Positions 1 to 9,134 are shown, numbered from the stretch's first letter. The stretch is DNA of 64,000 nucleotides from Delftia acidovorans (GCA_031286585.1 JAITUC010000054.1:23030-87029); one strand, 5' to 3'. Numbers and translations are program-made. Notes: a model not told the origin generated them from the letters alone.

Positions 1-126
1 CGGCGCAAGCCGGGCAAGGATGGCAAGGCCGGCTCCGCCAAGCTCACCGAAGTGGAGATGCTGGCAAGGGCCCTGGAAGTGGAGCCATGGGAATTGCTGC
101 GGCCAGCCCGCAGCGGCAATCCGTGA
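1..126 (+). CDS. XRE-family HTH regulator, C-terminal fragment
   Basis: Only the last 41 codons are inside the window; the reading frame is open from base 1 and stops at 124-126. The segment KLTEVEMLARALEVEPWELL matches the last two helices of a Cro/C1-type helix-turn-helix, in which a hydrophobic 'ALEVEPWELL' turn closes the DNA-binding domain. A basic, Gly/Lys-rich linker (RRKPGKDGKAG) precedes it. It is probably a small DNA-binding protein, but the N-terminus is missing and a larger protein with a C-terminal XRE domain cannot be excluded. It converges with the LacI-type gene on the other strand; a small hairpin (147-161, stem GACGTG/CACGTC) lies between them and lacks a T-run. Confidence 0.5.
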   Translation, partial: RRKPGKDGKAGSAKLTEVEMLARALEVEPWELLRPARSGNP

Positions 127-219
127 GCGCACCAGGCAACGACAGCGACGTGATACACGTCGGCAACACTGCGCAGCAAGACACTGCCGGCGCGCACTGA
201 GCCAGCCGAGGCTCCGAGC

Positions 220-1254
220 CTATGGTGTGGGAAGCGCTCCCTCCCCCCACTCCACCAACTGCGGCCGCACCTGCACCACCTGCCCAGCGCGCAGGCCTTC
301 TCCGTCGATGGCGCGGAAGGCCTCGGCCATCAGGCCTTCGACGTTCTGGCGCACCATGTGGACCGGAAAGCGCAGGCATTCGGCATAGGGGTCCCAGTCG
401 TAGCTGCCAAAGCTGCATTGCGCCAGTTCCGCATCGGGCAGTGCGCGCAGGAAGCGGATGGCGCCCTGCAGCGTGATGCCCGATGAGAACAGCAGGGCGC
501 GCGGCAGGCCGCCCAGGCGCTGGTAGAGCGCAGCCATGGCAAGGCGGGCCGCTTCGGGGTCGTAGCCGCAGCAGACGATGTGCTCGTCCGCCACCGGCGT
601 GTGGGGCGCCAGGGCTTCGCGAAAGCCGGCCAGGCGCTGCTCGGTGGCGTACTCCTTGCGGATGCCGCCGAGAAAGCAGATGGCATCCTGCGGCGCACCT
701 GCCGGGGGCCTGGAGCGCGCCAGCAGCAGGCGCGTGAGTTCGGCCGCGCCCCAGCGGTTGTCACTGGTGACGGAGGGCGCCTTTTTCCCGGGCAGGTCCA
801 CGTTGACATGGCGCACGCCGGCTTGGCGGCATTCGGCGCTGACGGCGTCGGGCCGGGTGGCGCCCGTGACGATGAGGTGCTCCACGCGAAAGGCGATCAG
901 CGAGCGCACGGTCTCCACTTCCAGCGCGCCGTCGCGCAGCGTGCTGACCACCAGCGGGCACAGGCCGCGCGCGTGGGCCAGGCGTTCGAAGGCCTGGGAC
1001 AGCGCGCCGAAGAAGCGGTCTTCGTGCGTGGGAATCACCATGCCGATCAGCCCCGAGCGCTGGCGGCGCAGGCCGCTGGCCTGGCGGTTGACGGCAAAGC
1101 TGTGTTCCTGGGCGAGTTGCTGCACGCGGCGCGCGGTCTCCTCGCTGATGCGCCGCGACTGCCAGCTGCCGTTGAGGATGGCGCTGACCGTCGAGGCCGA
1201 GGTGCCGGCCAGTTCGGCCAGGTCGTAGATGGTGGAGGTTCGGGGGCGGTTCAC
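220..1254 (-). CDS. LacI-family transcriptional regulator of the adjacent sugar operon
   Basis: A protein of 344 residues from a GTG start chosen because the LacI helix-turn-helix (STIYDLAELAGTSASTVSAI) then begins about residue 6. The frame stays open further upstream to 1371, but that extension is Arg/Pro-rich and unlike the family. After the HTH and hinge comes a periplasmic-binding-protein-like effector domain (GLIGMVIPTHEDRFFGAL, then VEHLIVTGA). It is divergent from the sugar ABC operon starting at 1431, and a 24-bp palindrome lies between them, so it most likely represses that operon in the absence of its sugar and perhaps itself. No strong Shine-Dalgarno precedes the GTG, so the exact start is uncertain. 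Confidence 0.85.
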   Translation of the reverse strand: MNRPRTSTIYDLAELAGTSASTVSAILNGSWQSRRISEETARRVQQLAQEHSFAVNRQASGLRRQRSGLIGMVIPTHEDRFFGALSQAFERLAHARGLCPLVVSTLRDGALEVETVRSLIAFRVEHLIVTGATRPDAVSAECRQAGVRHVNVDLPGKKAPSVTSDNRWGAAELTRLLLARSRPPAGAPQDAICFLGGIRKEYATEQRLAGFREALAPHTPVADEHIVCCGYDPEAARLAMAALYQRLGGLPRALLFSSGITLQGAIRFLRALPDAELAQCSFGSYDWDPYAECLRFPVHMVRQNVEGLMAEAFRAIDGEGLRAGQVVQVRPQLVEWGEGALPTP

Positions 1255-1391
1255 GGTGCTCTGCAGGGGTTGGGGCGGGAGCGCTCGGCGGCCATCGTAG
1301 CCGCTGCGGCTGCGATTCGTGCGGACCGGCACCGGCACGCAGCAGCGGCCCGGGAAATCCCGCATCGGCAATGGAAGTCCATCTGTCTATA

Positions 1392-1415
1392 GTTTGCGCA
1401 ATCGATTGTGCAAAC
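1392..1415. promoter_or_regulatory. LacI-type operator palindrome
   Basis: A 24-bp dyad centred on ATCGAT with arms GTTTGCGCA and TGTGCAAAC; only one base pair breaks the symmetry. A/T-flanked palindromes with a central CpG are the usual LacI/PurR-family operator form. It sits 16 bases before the ATG of the binding-protein gene and about 140 bases from the regulator start, so it could control both directions. The Shine-Dalgarno GAGGGAGGAG of the binding-protein gene follows directly. Confidence 0.75.
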
Positions 1416-1430
1416 AGAGGGAGGAGCGCC

Positions 1431-2420
1431 ATGTTCCATGGATTCAGCCGGTTCTCGAGGGCACTGCTGGCCTGCACCCTGGCGGTGCTGGCGGGCGCGG
1501 CCGGTGCCGAGGATGTGTCGGTGGTGGCCAAGGTGGGAGGCATTCCGTGGTTCAACGCCATGGAGACCGGCATCCGCAAGGCAGGCCGCGAGCTGGGCAT
1601 CTCCAGCGGCATGGTCGGCCCCACCGAGGCCGATGCCGCCCAGCAGGTGCGCGCGGTCGAGGACCTGATCGCGCGCCGCAGCAAGGTCATCGCCGTGGTG
1701 CCCAATGACGCCAGGGCGCTGGAGCCCGTGTTCCGGCGTGCGCGCAGCGCGGGCATCAAGGTGCTCACGCACGAGTCGCCCGACCAGAAGGGCGCGGACT
1801 GGAACATTGAGCTGAGCAGCGTCGCGGGCTTCGGCGAGCGCCACATGGACAGCCTGGCCAAGGCCATGGGCGGCGAAGGCAAGTACGTGGTCTTCGTGGG
1901 CTCGCTGACCGTGCCGCTGCACAACGCCTGGGCCGATGCGGCCATCGCCCACCAGAAGAAGCAGTGGCCGAAGATGCAGCTGGTGTCAGAACGCTTCGGC
2001 GTGGCCGAGAGCCTGGACGACTCCTACCGCAGCGCCCAGGACCTGATGCGCGCCCACCCCGACCTCAAGGGCTTTCTGGCCTTCGGCAGCCAGGGCCCCA
2101 TTGGCGCGGGCCGCGCGGTGGCCGATGCGCGCAAAGCCGACCGCATTGCCGTGGTGGGCTCGTTCTCCCCGGGCCAGGGTGCGAAACTGGTGCGCGACGG
2201 CGTGATCCGCGAGGGCTTCATCTGGAACCCCGCGCTGGCCGGCGAGGTGATCGTGCACGTGGGCAAGATGCTGATCGACGGCCGCGAGCCCACGGACGGC
2301 ATGGAGATACCGGGCCTGGGCAAGGTCCAGGTGGACCGCGAGCGCCGCAACATCCAGGGACAGAAGCTGGAGCCGATCAACCGGCAGACCATAGACCGGC
2401 TGGTCGGCCTGGGCCTGTGA
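1431..2420 (+). CDS. Periplasmic sugar-binding protein of an ABC importer (RhaS/LsrB-like)
   Basis: 329 residues. The N-terminus is a signal peptide (hydrophobic ALLACTLAVLAGAAGAE, cleavage near residue 24), followed by a ribose-binding-protein-type fold (VVAKVGGIPWFNAMETGI, then VIAVVPNDARAL and VLTHESPD). The sequence pattern is closer to rhamnose/AI-2 binding proteins than to RbsB, but the ligand cannot be read from sequence. The ATG follows a GAGGGAGGAG ribosome site and the operator palindrome. It is the first gene of a seven-gene operon whose epimerase and kinase suggest a rare ketose or ketopentose as the imported sugar. Confidence 0.85.
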   Translation: MFHGFSRFSRALLACTLAVLAGAAGAEDVSVVAKVGGIPWFNAMETGIRKAGRELGISSGMVGPTEADAAQQVRAVEDLIARRSKVIAVVPNDARALEPVFRRARSAGIKVLTHESPDQKGADWNIELSSVAGFGERHMDSLAKAMGGEGKYVVFVGSLTVPLHNAWADAAIAHQKKQWPKMQLVSERFGVAESLDDSYRSAQDLMRAHPDLKGFLAFGSQGPIGAGRAVADARKADRIAVVGSFSPGQGAKLVRDGVIREGFIWNPALAGEVIVHVGKMLIDGREPTDGMEIPGLGKVQVDRERRNIQGQKLEPINRQTIDRLVGLGL

Positions 2421-2433
2421 GCCGGGCGCTGCC

Positions 2434-3933
2434 ATGGATGCCACCACAACGGCGCTGGTCCGCATGCAGGCGGTCACCGTGCGCTTTGGCGACGCCGCCG
2501 CGCTGCATGCGCTGGACTGGGACGTGATGCCCGGCGAGGTGCACTGCCTGATGGGCAGCAACGGCAGCGGCAAGAGCACGGCGATCAAGGTGCTCAGCGG
2601 CGTGCACGCGCCGCAGCCGGGCGCGCGCATCGACATCGGCGGGCAGCCCGTGCAGCGGCTGGACCCGGCGCTGGCCAAGTCCCTGGGCATCCAGGTGATC
2701 TACCAGGACCTGTCGCTGTTTCCCAACCTGAGCGTGGCCGAGAACATCGCCTTCGACCAGGCCATGGGCCGCTGGTGGGCGCCCGTGCGCCGCAGGCGCC
2801 AGCGCGAGGCGGCCCAGGCCGTGATGCGGCGCCTGGGCATTGCGCTGCCGCCGGATGCGCGGGTGGGCGACCTGCCGATTGCGGGCCGCCAGCTCGTGGC
2901 CATCTGCCGGGGCATGGCGGCCCGGGCCAGGCTGCTGTTCATGGACGAGCCCACGGCCTCGCTCACGCGCGCCGAGGTCGATGCGCTGCTGGCCGTGGTG
3001 CGCCGGCTCCAGGCCGATGGCATTGCCATCGTCTTCGTGAGCCACAAGCTGGACGAGGTCATGGAGATCGCCGACCGCGTCACCGTGCTGCGCGACGGGC
3101 GCAAGCTCGGCACCTGGCCCGCCGCGCAGCTGTCCAGCCGGCAGCTGGCCGCGCTGATGACCGGGCAGGAAGTGGATGAGCGCCTGCATGCGCGCGACAT
3201 GTCCGCCGCGCCCGCGCTGCTGGAAGTGCGCGGCCTGGGCCGCGACGGCGACTACGAGGACGTGAGCTTCGATGTGCGCGAGGGCGAGATCCTGGGCCTG
3301 ACCGGGCTGCTGGGCGCGGGCCGCACCGAGCTGGCCCTGGGCCTGTTCGGCATGCGCAGGCCCGATCGCGGCAGCATCCGCCTGGGCGGCCGCACGCTGG
3401 CGCTGCGCAGCAACCGCGACGCCATGGCGGCGGGCATTGCCTATGTGCCGGAGGACCGCCAGTCCATAGGACTGAACCTGCGCCAGTCCGTGCAGGACAA
3501 CCTGGTGCTGGCCATGCTGCCGCGCCTGTCCGGCCCGCTGGGCTGGCTGCCCGCCAGCCGCCGCGCCGCCACTGCGGCCCAGTGGCGCGACCGCCTGCAC
3601 ATGCGCCTGCCCGCGCTGGACGCGCCCGTGCACCAGCTGTCGGGCGGCAATGCCCAGCGCGTGGTGCTGGCCCGCTGGCTGGCTACCGCGCCGCGCCTGT
3701 TGATCCTCGACTCGCCCACCGTGGGCGTGGACATCGGCAACCGCCAGGGCATCTTCGAGATCGTGCACGGGCTCGCCGCCCAGGGCATGGCGGTGATCGT
3801 CATCTCGGACGAGGTGGCCGAGGTCCATGCCCACTGCGACCGCGTGCTGCACATGCGCGGCGGGCGCATCGCCGGCGAGTTCCTGCCGGGAGTGCATTCC
3901 GAACGCGAGGTCGAGGAGGCCGTCCATGCCTGA
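2434..3933 (+). CDS. Sugar ABC transporter ATP-binding protein, two nucleotide-binding domains
   Basis: 499 residues with the duplicated RbsA/MglA-type architecture. The first domain has Walker A GSNGSGKST (about residues 42-50) and Walker B LLFMDEPTASL; its signature segment (PIAGRQLVAI) is weak, as is common here. The second domain has a shortened P-loop region (GLTGLLGAGRTEL), an intact signature LSGGNAQRV and Walker B LLILDSPTVGVD. The unequal domains are typical of sugar importers of the CUT2 class. It starts 13 bases after the binding-protein gene and overlaps the following permease by 8 bases. It should energise uptake with the two permeases. Confidence 0.9.
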   Translation: MDATTTALVRMQAVTVRFGDAAALHALDWDVMPGEVHCLMGSNGSGKSTAIKVLSGVHAPQPGARIDIGGQPVQRLDPALAKSLGIQVIYQDLSLFPNLSVAENIAFDQAMGRWWAPVRRRRQREAAQAVMRRLGIALPPDARVGDLPIAGRQLVAICRGMAARARLLFMDEPTASLTRAEVDALLAVVRRLQADGIAIVFVSHKLDEVMEIADRVTVLRDGRKLGTWPAAQLSSRQLAALMTGQEVDERLHARDMSAAPALLEVRGLGRDGDYEDVSFDVREGEILGLTGLLGAGRTELALGLFGMRRPDRGSIRLGGRTLALRSNRDAMAAGIAYVPEDRQSIGLNLRQSVQDNLVLAMLPRLSGPLGWLPASRRAATAAQWRDRLHMRLPALDAPVHQLSGGNAQRVVLARWLATAPRLLILDSPTVGVDIGNRQGIFEIVHGLAAQGMAVIVISDEVAEVHAHCDRVLHMRGGRIAGEFLPGVHSEREVEEAVHA

Positions 3934-4960
3934 ACACGCACGCGCGCTGCTGCACCACCCCGTGGCCCGGCTGGGCCTGGCCATGGCCGCCATGGCCCTG
4001 CTGTTCGGCGCCCTGGCGCCGGGCTTCTGGACGCTGGGCAACTGGATGGATGTGGCCGAGGGCGCATCGGTCACCACTATCATGGCCGTGGGCCTGCTGG
4101 TGGTGCTGGTCGCAGGCGGCATCGACATCTCGTTTGCCGCCACGGCCACGGTGGCGCAGTACCTTGCGGCCCTCGCGGCCACACGCCTGGGCTGGCCGCC
4201 AGCGGCCAGCATCGCGCTGGGCCTGGCCACGGGACTGGCGCTGGGCGCATTCAACGCCCTGCTCATCCACCGCCTGCGCGCCACCTCCATCATCATCACC
4301 ATCTCCACGCTGAACCTGTACTTCGCGCTGCTGATGCATGGCACGGGCGGCCGGTCCATCTACGACCTGCCGCCCTGGTGGAGCGATTCCGTGGTGCTGG
4401 CCCGCTTCGCGGGCGCCGACGGCGCAGACCCCGTGCGCCTGACCCTGCCCATCGCCGTGGCCGCTGCGGCCGCCCTGCTGACCGCACTGCTGCTGGGCCG
4501 CTGCGCGCTGGGGCGGCGCCTGTACGCCTTCGGCGGCAACCCCGAGGCCGCGCACCGCATGGGCATCGGGCTGGGCGCCATCCAGGGCGTGGCCTATGGC
4601 TGGCTCGGCATGATGGCGGCCATCGCAGGCCTGGTGCAGGCGCACCGCGTGGGCGAGTCGGTGCCCAACGCCCTGGTCGGCACGGAGCTGTTCGTGCTCG
4701 CGGCCGCCGTGCTGGGCGGCGCCAGCCTGTTCGGCGGCACGGGCAGCGTGGGCGGCGTGCTGATGGGCGTGCTGCTGCTGGCCGTGCTGCGCAACGGGCT
4801 GAACCTGCTGGGCGTGTCGCCGTACTTCTTCCAGGTGCTGCTGGGCGCCGTGGTGCTGGCCTGCGCCGCCGCGACGGGACTGCAGCGCACGCAGCGACGC
4901 AACCGGCAGCGCAGCGCTGACGCCACTCCTGCAGCGCCTTTGGCAGGAGCCGCGCCATGA
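3926..4960 (+). CDS. Sugar ABC transporter permease 1 (RbsC-like)
   Basis: 344 residues, almost entirely hydrophobic, with about nine predicted membrane segments, beginning with RLGLAMAAMALLFGALAPGFWT. The conserved BPD_transp_2 signature is visible (VVLVAGGIDISFAATATVAQY, then SLFGGTGSVGGVLMGVLLLAVLRNGLN). The ATG overlaps the end of the ATPase gene and is backed by GAGGAGG upstream. Two different permeases in one operon imply a heterodimeric channel, as in AI-2/rhamnose-type importers. The C-terminal 30 residues are Arg/Ala-rich and probably cytoplasmic. Confidence 0.88.
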   Translation: MPEHARALLHHPVARLGLAMAAMALLFGALAPGFWTLGNWMDVAEGASVTTIMAVGLLVVLVAGGIDISFAATATVAQYLAALAATRLGWPPAASIALGLATGLALGAFNALLIHRLRATSIIITISTLNLYFALLMHGTGGRSIYDLPPWWSDSVVLARFAGADGADPVRLTLPIAVAAAAALLTALLLGRCALGRRLYAFGGNPEAAHRMGIGLGAIQGVAYGWLGMMAAIAGLVQAHRVGESVPNALVGTELFVLAAAVLGGASLFGGTGSVGGVLMGVLLLAVLRNGLNLLGVSPYFFQVLLGAVVLACAAATGLQRTQRRNRQRSADATPAAPLAGAAP

Positions 4961-5988
4961 ACCGCAGCACTGGCGCGCCGCTGGGCCTGATCGCGCTGCT
5001 GGCGCTGCTGTGCGCCGTGTTCACGCTGCTGCTGCCCGGCAGCTTCGCCACCCTGGGCACGCTGCAATCGGTGCTGCTGCAAATCCCGGAACTAGGCCTG
5101 CTGGCGCTGGCGCAGATGCTGCCGCTGGTCAGCGGCGGCATCAACCTGGCCGTGGTCGCCAGCGCCAACATGGCGGGCCTGGCCATGGCCTGGGTACTGA
5201 TGGGGGGCCTGTCGGCACTGGGCCTGGACCTGTCGGGCCATGAGGGCCTGCTCATCGCCGCAGCACTGACCGTGGGCGCCCTCGCCAGCCTGCTGGTGGG
5301 GCTGGCCAGCGGCTGGCTGGTGGCGCACGTCAACGCCCATCCCATCCTCGTCACGCTGGGCACCATGTCGCTGATCAACGGCCTGTGCGTCTGGCTCACG
5401 CGGGGCAAGCCCATCGCAGGCTTTCCCGAGTCCTTCCAGGCCCTGGGCTCCGCCCAGTGGCTGGGCCTGCCGCTGCCGTTCTGGATCTTCGCGGGCGTGT
5501 GCCTGCTGGTGGGCCTGTACCTGGGCAGCACGCGCCACGGACTGGCCATCTGCATGGTCGGCTCCAATGCCGAGGCCACGCGCCATGCAGGCATCGATAC
5601 GCGCCGCGTGCTGATCGGTGTCTACACCCTGTCCACGCTGCTGTGCTGGATCGCGGCCGTGCTGATGATGGCGCGCTTCAACTCGGCCAGCGCGGGCTAT
5701 GCCCAGTCCTACCTGCTGGTCACCGTGCTCGCGGCCATCCTGGGCGGCACCGATCCCATGGGCGGGTTCGGCAGGGTGTCGGGGCTGTTCGTCGCCCTGC
5801 TCATCCTGCAGGTTCTGTCCAGCGGGGTGAACCTGCTGGGCGCCAATGCCCAGCTCACGCAGGCCCTGTGGGGCGCCACCATGATCGCCGCCGTGGCGGC
5901 GCGCCACCTGCTCGCGCGCTGGCGAGGCCGTGCGCGGTCGCCCTCCGTGCCAATGGCCCCTTCCCAGCCCCAACCGGAGCCTCTATGA
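4957..5988 (+). CDS. Sugar ABC transporter permease 2 (RbsC-like)
   Basis: 343 residues, multi-spanning, paralogous to the preceding permease (LPLVSGGINLAVVASANMAGLAMAW corresponds to VVLVAGGIDISFAATATV, and GGTDPMGGFGRVSG to the GG.S.FGG.GS loop). Its start overlaps the preceding stop as ATGA, indicating translational coupling. It should pair with permease 1 to form the transmembrane pore. It ends in a Pro-rich cytoplasmic tail that overlaps the epimerase start by four bases. Confidence 0.88.
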   Translation: MNRSTGAPLGLIALLALLCAVFTLLLPGSFATLGTLQSVLLQIPELGLLALAQMLPLVSGGINLAVVASANMAGLAMAWVLMGGLSALGLDLSGHEGLLIAAALTVGALASLLVGLASGWLVAHVNAHPILVTLGTMSLINGLCVWLTRGKPIAGFPESFQALGSAQWLGLPLPFWIFAGVCLLVGLYLGSTRHGLAICMVGSNAEATRHAGIDTRRVLIGVYTLSTLLCWIAAVLMMARFNSASAGYAQSYLLVTVLAAILGGTDPMGGFGRVSGLFVALLILQVLSSGVNLLGANAQLTQALWGATMIAAVAARHLLARWRGRARSPSVPMAPSQPQPEPL

Positions 5989-6854
5989 ACCTCCTCGGCA
6001 TCCACGCCCTCGTCTGGGCCGGCGACCTGACGCCGGCCTCCACACGCCATGTGATCCGCCAGACCTGCGAGGCCGGCTACGGCCTGGTCGAGCTGTCCCT
6101 GCACGGCCCCCGGCTCATGGACCTGGCGCTCACGCGCGACCTGCTGCAGGAGCACGGCCTGGGCGTGGGCTGCTCGCGCGGCCTGACCTTCGAGGCCGAT
6201 GTCTCCAGCGAAGACCCGGCCGTGGTCGCGCGCGGCCTGGCCCTGCTGCAAGAGGGCGTGGACATCACCGCGCGCCTGGGCGGGCGCTATTTCGGCGGCA
6301 TCCTCTACGGCGCCATGGCGAAATACGGTCACCCCTGTACGCCACGGGGCCGGCGCAACGCGGTCGAGGCCGTGCGGCGCATTGCCGACTTCGCGGGCGA
6401 GCGCGGCGTCACCCTGGGCCTGGAGGTGGTCAACCGCTACGAGAGCAATCTGCTGAACACGGCCACGCAGGCGCTGGCGTTCATCGACGAAGTGGAGCAG
6501 GCCAATGTCTGCGTGCACCTGGACACCTACCACATGAACATCGAGGAAGCCGACCTCGCCGCGCCCGTGCTGGCCTGCGGCCAGCGGCTGGGCTATGTGC
6601 ACATCGGCGAGAACCACCGCGGCTACCTGGGCGCGGGCCACATCGACTTCACGCAGTTCTTCGGTGCCCTCGCGCAGATCGGCTACCAGGGCACGGTGAC
6701 CTTCGAGAGCTTCTCCTCGGCCATCGTCAACGAGCAGCTGTCGAACGCCCTGGGCATCTGGCGCCCCATGTGGGAGGACGGCATGGACCTGGCCCTGCAT
6801 GCACGTGGCTTCATGGCAGACGGGCTGGCCCGCGCGCAGCAGGCACGCGCATGA
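5985..6854 (+). CDS. Ketose 3-epimerase of the D-tagatose/D-psicose 3-epimerase family
   Basis: 289 residues, an AP-endonuclease-2-type TIM barrel. The metal and catalytic residues of D-tagatose/D-psicose 3-epimerases are recognisable: GLEVVNRYESNLLNTA (catalytic Glu), HLDTYHMNIEEAD (metal Asp and His), YVHIGENHRGYLGAGHIDF (His, Arg), and VTFESFSS (second Glu). This enzyme class interconverts ketoses at C3, for example fructose/allulose or xylulose/ribulose. It lies between the importer and a sugar-kinase-like gene with four-base overlaps on both sides, so the pathway is likely uptake, epimerisation, phosphorylation. Which ketose is used cannot be decided here. Confidence 0.85.
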   Translation: MNLLGIHALVWAGDLTPASTRHVIRQTCEAGYGLVELSLHGPRLMDLALTRDLLQEHGLGVGCSRGLTFEADVSSEDPAVVARGLALLQEGVDITARLGGRYFGGILYGAMAKYGHPCTPRGRRNAVEAVRRIADFAGERGVTLGLEVVNRYESNLLNTATQALAFIDEVEQANVCVHLDTYHMNIEEADLAAPVLACGQRLGYVHIGENHRGYLGAGHIDFTQFFGALAQIGYQGTVTFESFSSAIVNEQLSNALGIWRPMWEDGMDLALHARGFMADGLARAQQARA

Positions 6855-7492
6855 CAGCCATCCTGCCGCCCGAAGCCCTGGCCCGTGCGCTTGCGCTGGC
6901 ACGCTCCGGCCCGCGCCGCCTGCTGGGCCTGGCAGGCCCGCCCGGCGCAGGCAAAAGCACGGTCTGCGCCGCCCTGCTGCAGGCTCTGGGCCCGCTGGCG
7001 GCGGCCGTGCCCATGGACGGCTTCCACCTGGCGCAGTCCGCGCTGGAGCGCCTGGGCCGTGCGCAGCGCAAGGGCGCACCCGACACCTTCGACTCGGCCG
7101 GCTACGTGGCCCTGCTGCGCCGCCTGCACACGCCCGTGGCCGGTGAAACGGTCTACGCCCCCGAGTTCCGGCGCGCCATCGAGGAGCCCATTGCAGGCGC
7201 CATCGCCATCGCGCCCGGCGTGCCCCTGGTCATCACCGAAGGCAACTACCTGCTGATGGATGAACAGGATGCGCCGGGCACGCACTGGCATGCCGTGCGC
7301 GCGCTGCTGCACGAGGTCTGGTACGTGGACATGGACGACCGCCTTCGCATCGAACGCCTGACCCGCCGCCACGAACTCCACGGCCGCAGCCCCCAGGCCG
7401 CACGCGACTGGGTGGCGCAGGTGGACGAGCCCCATGCGCGCCGCATTGCGGCAACGCGGGGGCGGGCGGATTGGGTGTTGCGCTGGGGATGA
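6851..7492 (+). CDS. P-loop kinase of the uridine kinase/FrcK-like family
   Basis: 213 residues. Walker A is GPPGAGKST (about residues 29-37); the substrate segment PMDGFHLAQSALERLGR resembles phosphoribulokinase/uridine-kinase proteins and the FrcK-like proteins that accompany sugar ABC importers. ITEGNYLLMD is the expected acidic strand. The ATG overlaps the epimerase stop. In this context it probably phosphorylates the epimerised ketose, although other members of the family act on nucleosides or pantothenate. It is the last gene of the operon, ending 22 bases before a convergent gene. Confidence 0.75.
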   Translation: MTAILPPEALARALALARSGPRRLLGLAGPPGAGKSTVCAALLQALGPLAAAVPMDGFHLAQSALERLGRAQRKGAPDTFDSAGYVALLRRLHTPVAGETVYAPEFRRAIEEPIAGAIAIAPGVPLVITEGNYLLMDEQDAPGTHWHAVRALLHEVWYVDMDDRLRIERLTRRHELHGRSPQAARDWVAQVDEPHARRIAATRGRADWVLRWG

Positions 7493-7514
7493 GGCTGCCG
7501 GACACAGCCCCCGT

Positions 7515-9116
7515 TCAGAACGCCACCACGCCCCCATCCTTGCGCGGGTCCGATCCGCCGATGTAGTGGTCACCGTCGCGCAGCACCAGTTGTGCGCCGC
7601 CGAAGGCGAAGACGCCATGGCCTTCCTCCACCGTGACTTCGTGGCCGCGTGCGCGCAGGGCGGCGACGACCTCGGCATCGAAGGCGGGCTCCACGGCCAC
7701 GCCCTTGCCGCCCGTCACGCGCCAGCGCGGCGCATCGGCGGCGGCCTGGGGGTTCTGGCCGTAGCGCAGCACGCGCAGGGCCATCTGCAGGTGGCCCTGG
7801 CTCTGCATGGGGCCGCCCATGACGCCGAAGGCCATCTGGGACGTGCCATCCGCGTTCATCGCAAAGGCCGGGATGATGGTGTGCGAGGGGCGCTTGCGCG
7901 GCGCGACCTCGTTGGCATGGCCGGCTTGCGTGGTGAAGCCGTGGCCGCGGTTTTGCAGGCTGATGCCGGTGCCCGGCACGACCACGCCCGAGCCGAAGCC
8001 CATGTAGTTGGACTGGATGAACGAGACCATCATGCCGCTGGCATCGGCCGCCGCCAGGTAGACGGTGCCGCCCGGGCGCGGTGCGCCGTAGGTGGGCGCG
8101 CTGGCGCGCTCGCGGTCAATGAGCGCCGCGCGTTCGCGCAGGTAGCCGGCGTCCAGCAGATGGGCGGATTCGACGCGCATGTGGTCGCCGTCGGCGTTGT
8201 ATTCGTGCAGGTCGGCCAGGGCCAGCTTCATGGCCTCGACCTGCAGGTGCACGGACTCCACGCCGTCCAGCGGCTCGGCGCCCACACCCAGTGCGTCCAG
8301 CATGCCCAGCGCCATCAGCGCGGCAATGCCCTGGCCGTTGGGCGGGATCTCGTGGATCACCGAGTCGCCAAAGGTCTGCGACACCGTGCCGACCCAGTCG
8401 GCCTGGTGGGCGGCCAGGTCGGCCTCGGTCATGGCGCCGCCGCAGGCCTTGGCGTGCTCGGCCATCTTGCGTGCCAGTGCGCCACGGTAGAAGGATTCGC
8501 CCTTGGTGGCGGCGATCTCCTCCAGCGTGCGCGCATGGGCTTCGCTGCGGAAGACTTCGCCCGCCTTGGGGGCCTTGCCACCGGGCAGGAAGCACTCGGC
8601 AAAACCGGGCTGGTCGCCGAGCTTGGCGCCGCCCAGCGCCCACAGCGTGGCGATGGTGGGCGAGACCGCAAAGCCGTCGCGCGCATAGCGGATGGCGGGC
8701 TGGGCCAATTGCTCGAACGGCAGCTTGCCGAAGCGGCGCGACAGCTCCACCCAGGCCGAGACGGCGCCGGGCACGGTGACGGCGTTCCAGCCCTTCTCGG
8801 GGATGCCGCCCAACGCGGAGAAGTACTCGGGCGTCCAGGCTTCGGGCGAGCGGCCCGAGGCATTGAGGCCGTGCAGCTCCTTGCCGTCCCACAGGATGCA
8901 GAAGGCATCGCTGCCCAGGCCGCAGCCCGTGGGCTCGACCACGGTCAGCGCCATGGCCGTGGCAATGGCCGCATCCACGGCATTGCCGCCGGCCAGCAGC
9001 ATGGACAGGCCGGCCTGCGCGGCCAGCGGCTGCGAGGTGGAGACCATGTTGCGGCCCAGCACCGAAGAGCGGTGCGAGGCGTAGGGAAGTGTCCAGTCCT
9101 TGATGGTGCTTGTCAT
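7515..9116 (-). CDS. Gamma-glutamyltransferase-like Ntn hydrolase
   Basis: 533 residues, homologous along its length to gamma-glutamyltransferases (AAQAGLSMLLAGGNAVDAAIATAMAL near the N-terminus; PPNGQGIAALMALGML in the middle). The expected autoprocessing site is present: GGTVYLAAAD puts the nucleophile Thr at about residue 351. There is no signal peptide, so it is likely cytoplasmic, as in the oxamate-hydrolase/YwrD-like branch that cleaves small amides rather than glutathione. It follows the Bug-type receptor gene by 18 bases on the same strand, suggesting it acts on whatever that receptor captures. The exact substrate is unknown. Confidence 0.85.
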   Translation of the reverse strand: MTSTIKDWTLPYASHRSSVLGRNMVSTSQPLAAQAGLSMLLAGGNAVDAAIATAMALTVVEPTGCGLGSDAFCILWDGKELHGLNASGRSPEAWTPEYFSALGGIPEKGWNAVTVPGAVSAWVELSRRFGKLPFEQLAQPAIRYARDGFAVSPTIATLWALGGAKLGDQPGFAECFLPGGKAPKAGEVFRSEAHARTLEEIAATKGESFYRGALARKMAEHAKACGGAMTEADLAAHQADWVGTVSQTFGDSVIHEIPPNGQGIAALMALGMLDALGVGAEPLDGVESVHLQVEAMKLALADLHEYNADGDHMRVESAHLLDAGYLRERAALIDRERASAPTYGAPRPGGTVYLAAADASGMMVSFIQSNYMGFGSGVVVPGTGISLQNRGHGFTTQAGHANEVAPRKRPSHTIIPAFAMNADGTSQMAFGVMGGPMQSQGHLQMALRVLRYGQNPQAAADAPRWRVTGGKGVAVEPAFDAEVVAALRARGHEVTVEEGHGVFAFGGAQLVLRDGDHYIGGSDPRKDGGVVAF

Positions 9117-9134
9117 GTCTCGATGGGGAAAAGG

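Noticed and set aside
147..161. Terminator between the first two genes
   Set aside because: GACGTG/CACGTC is only a 6-bp stem without a T-run; too weak to call.
2377..4359. 660-codon minus-strand frame opposite the sugar ATPase
   Set aside because: Shadow frame of the double-ATPase gene; low-complexity translation and no start signal.
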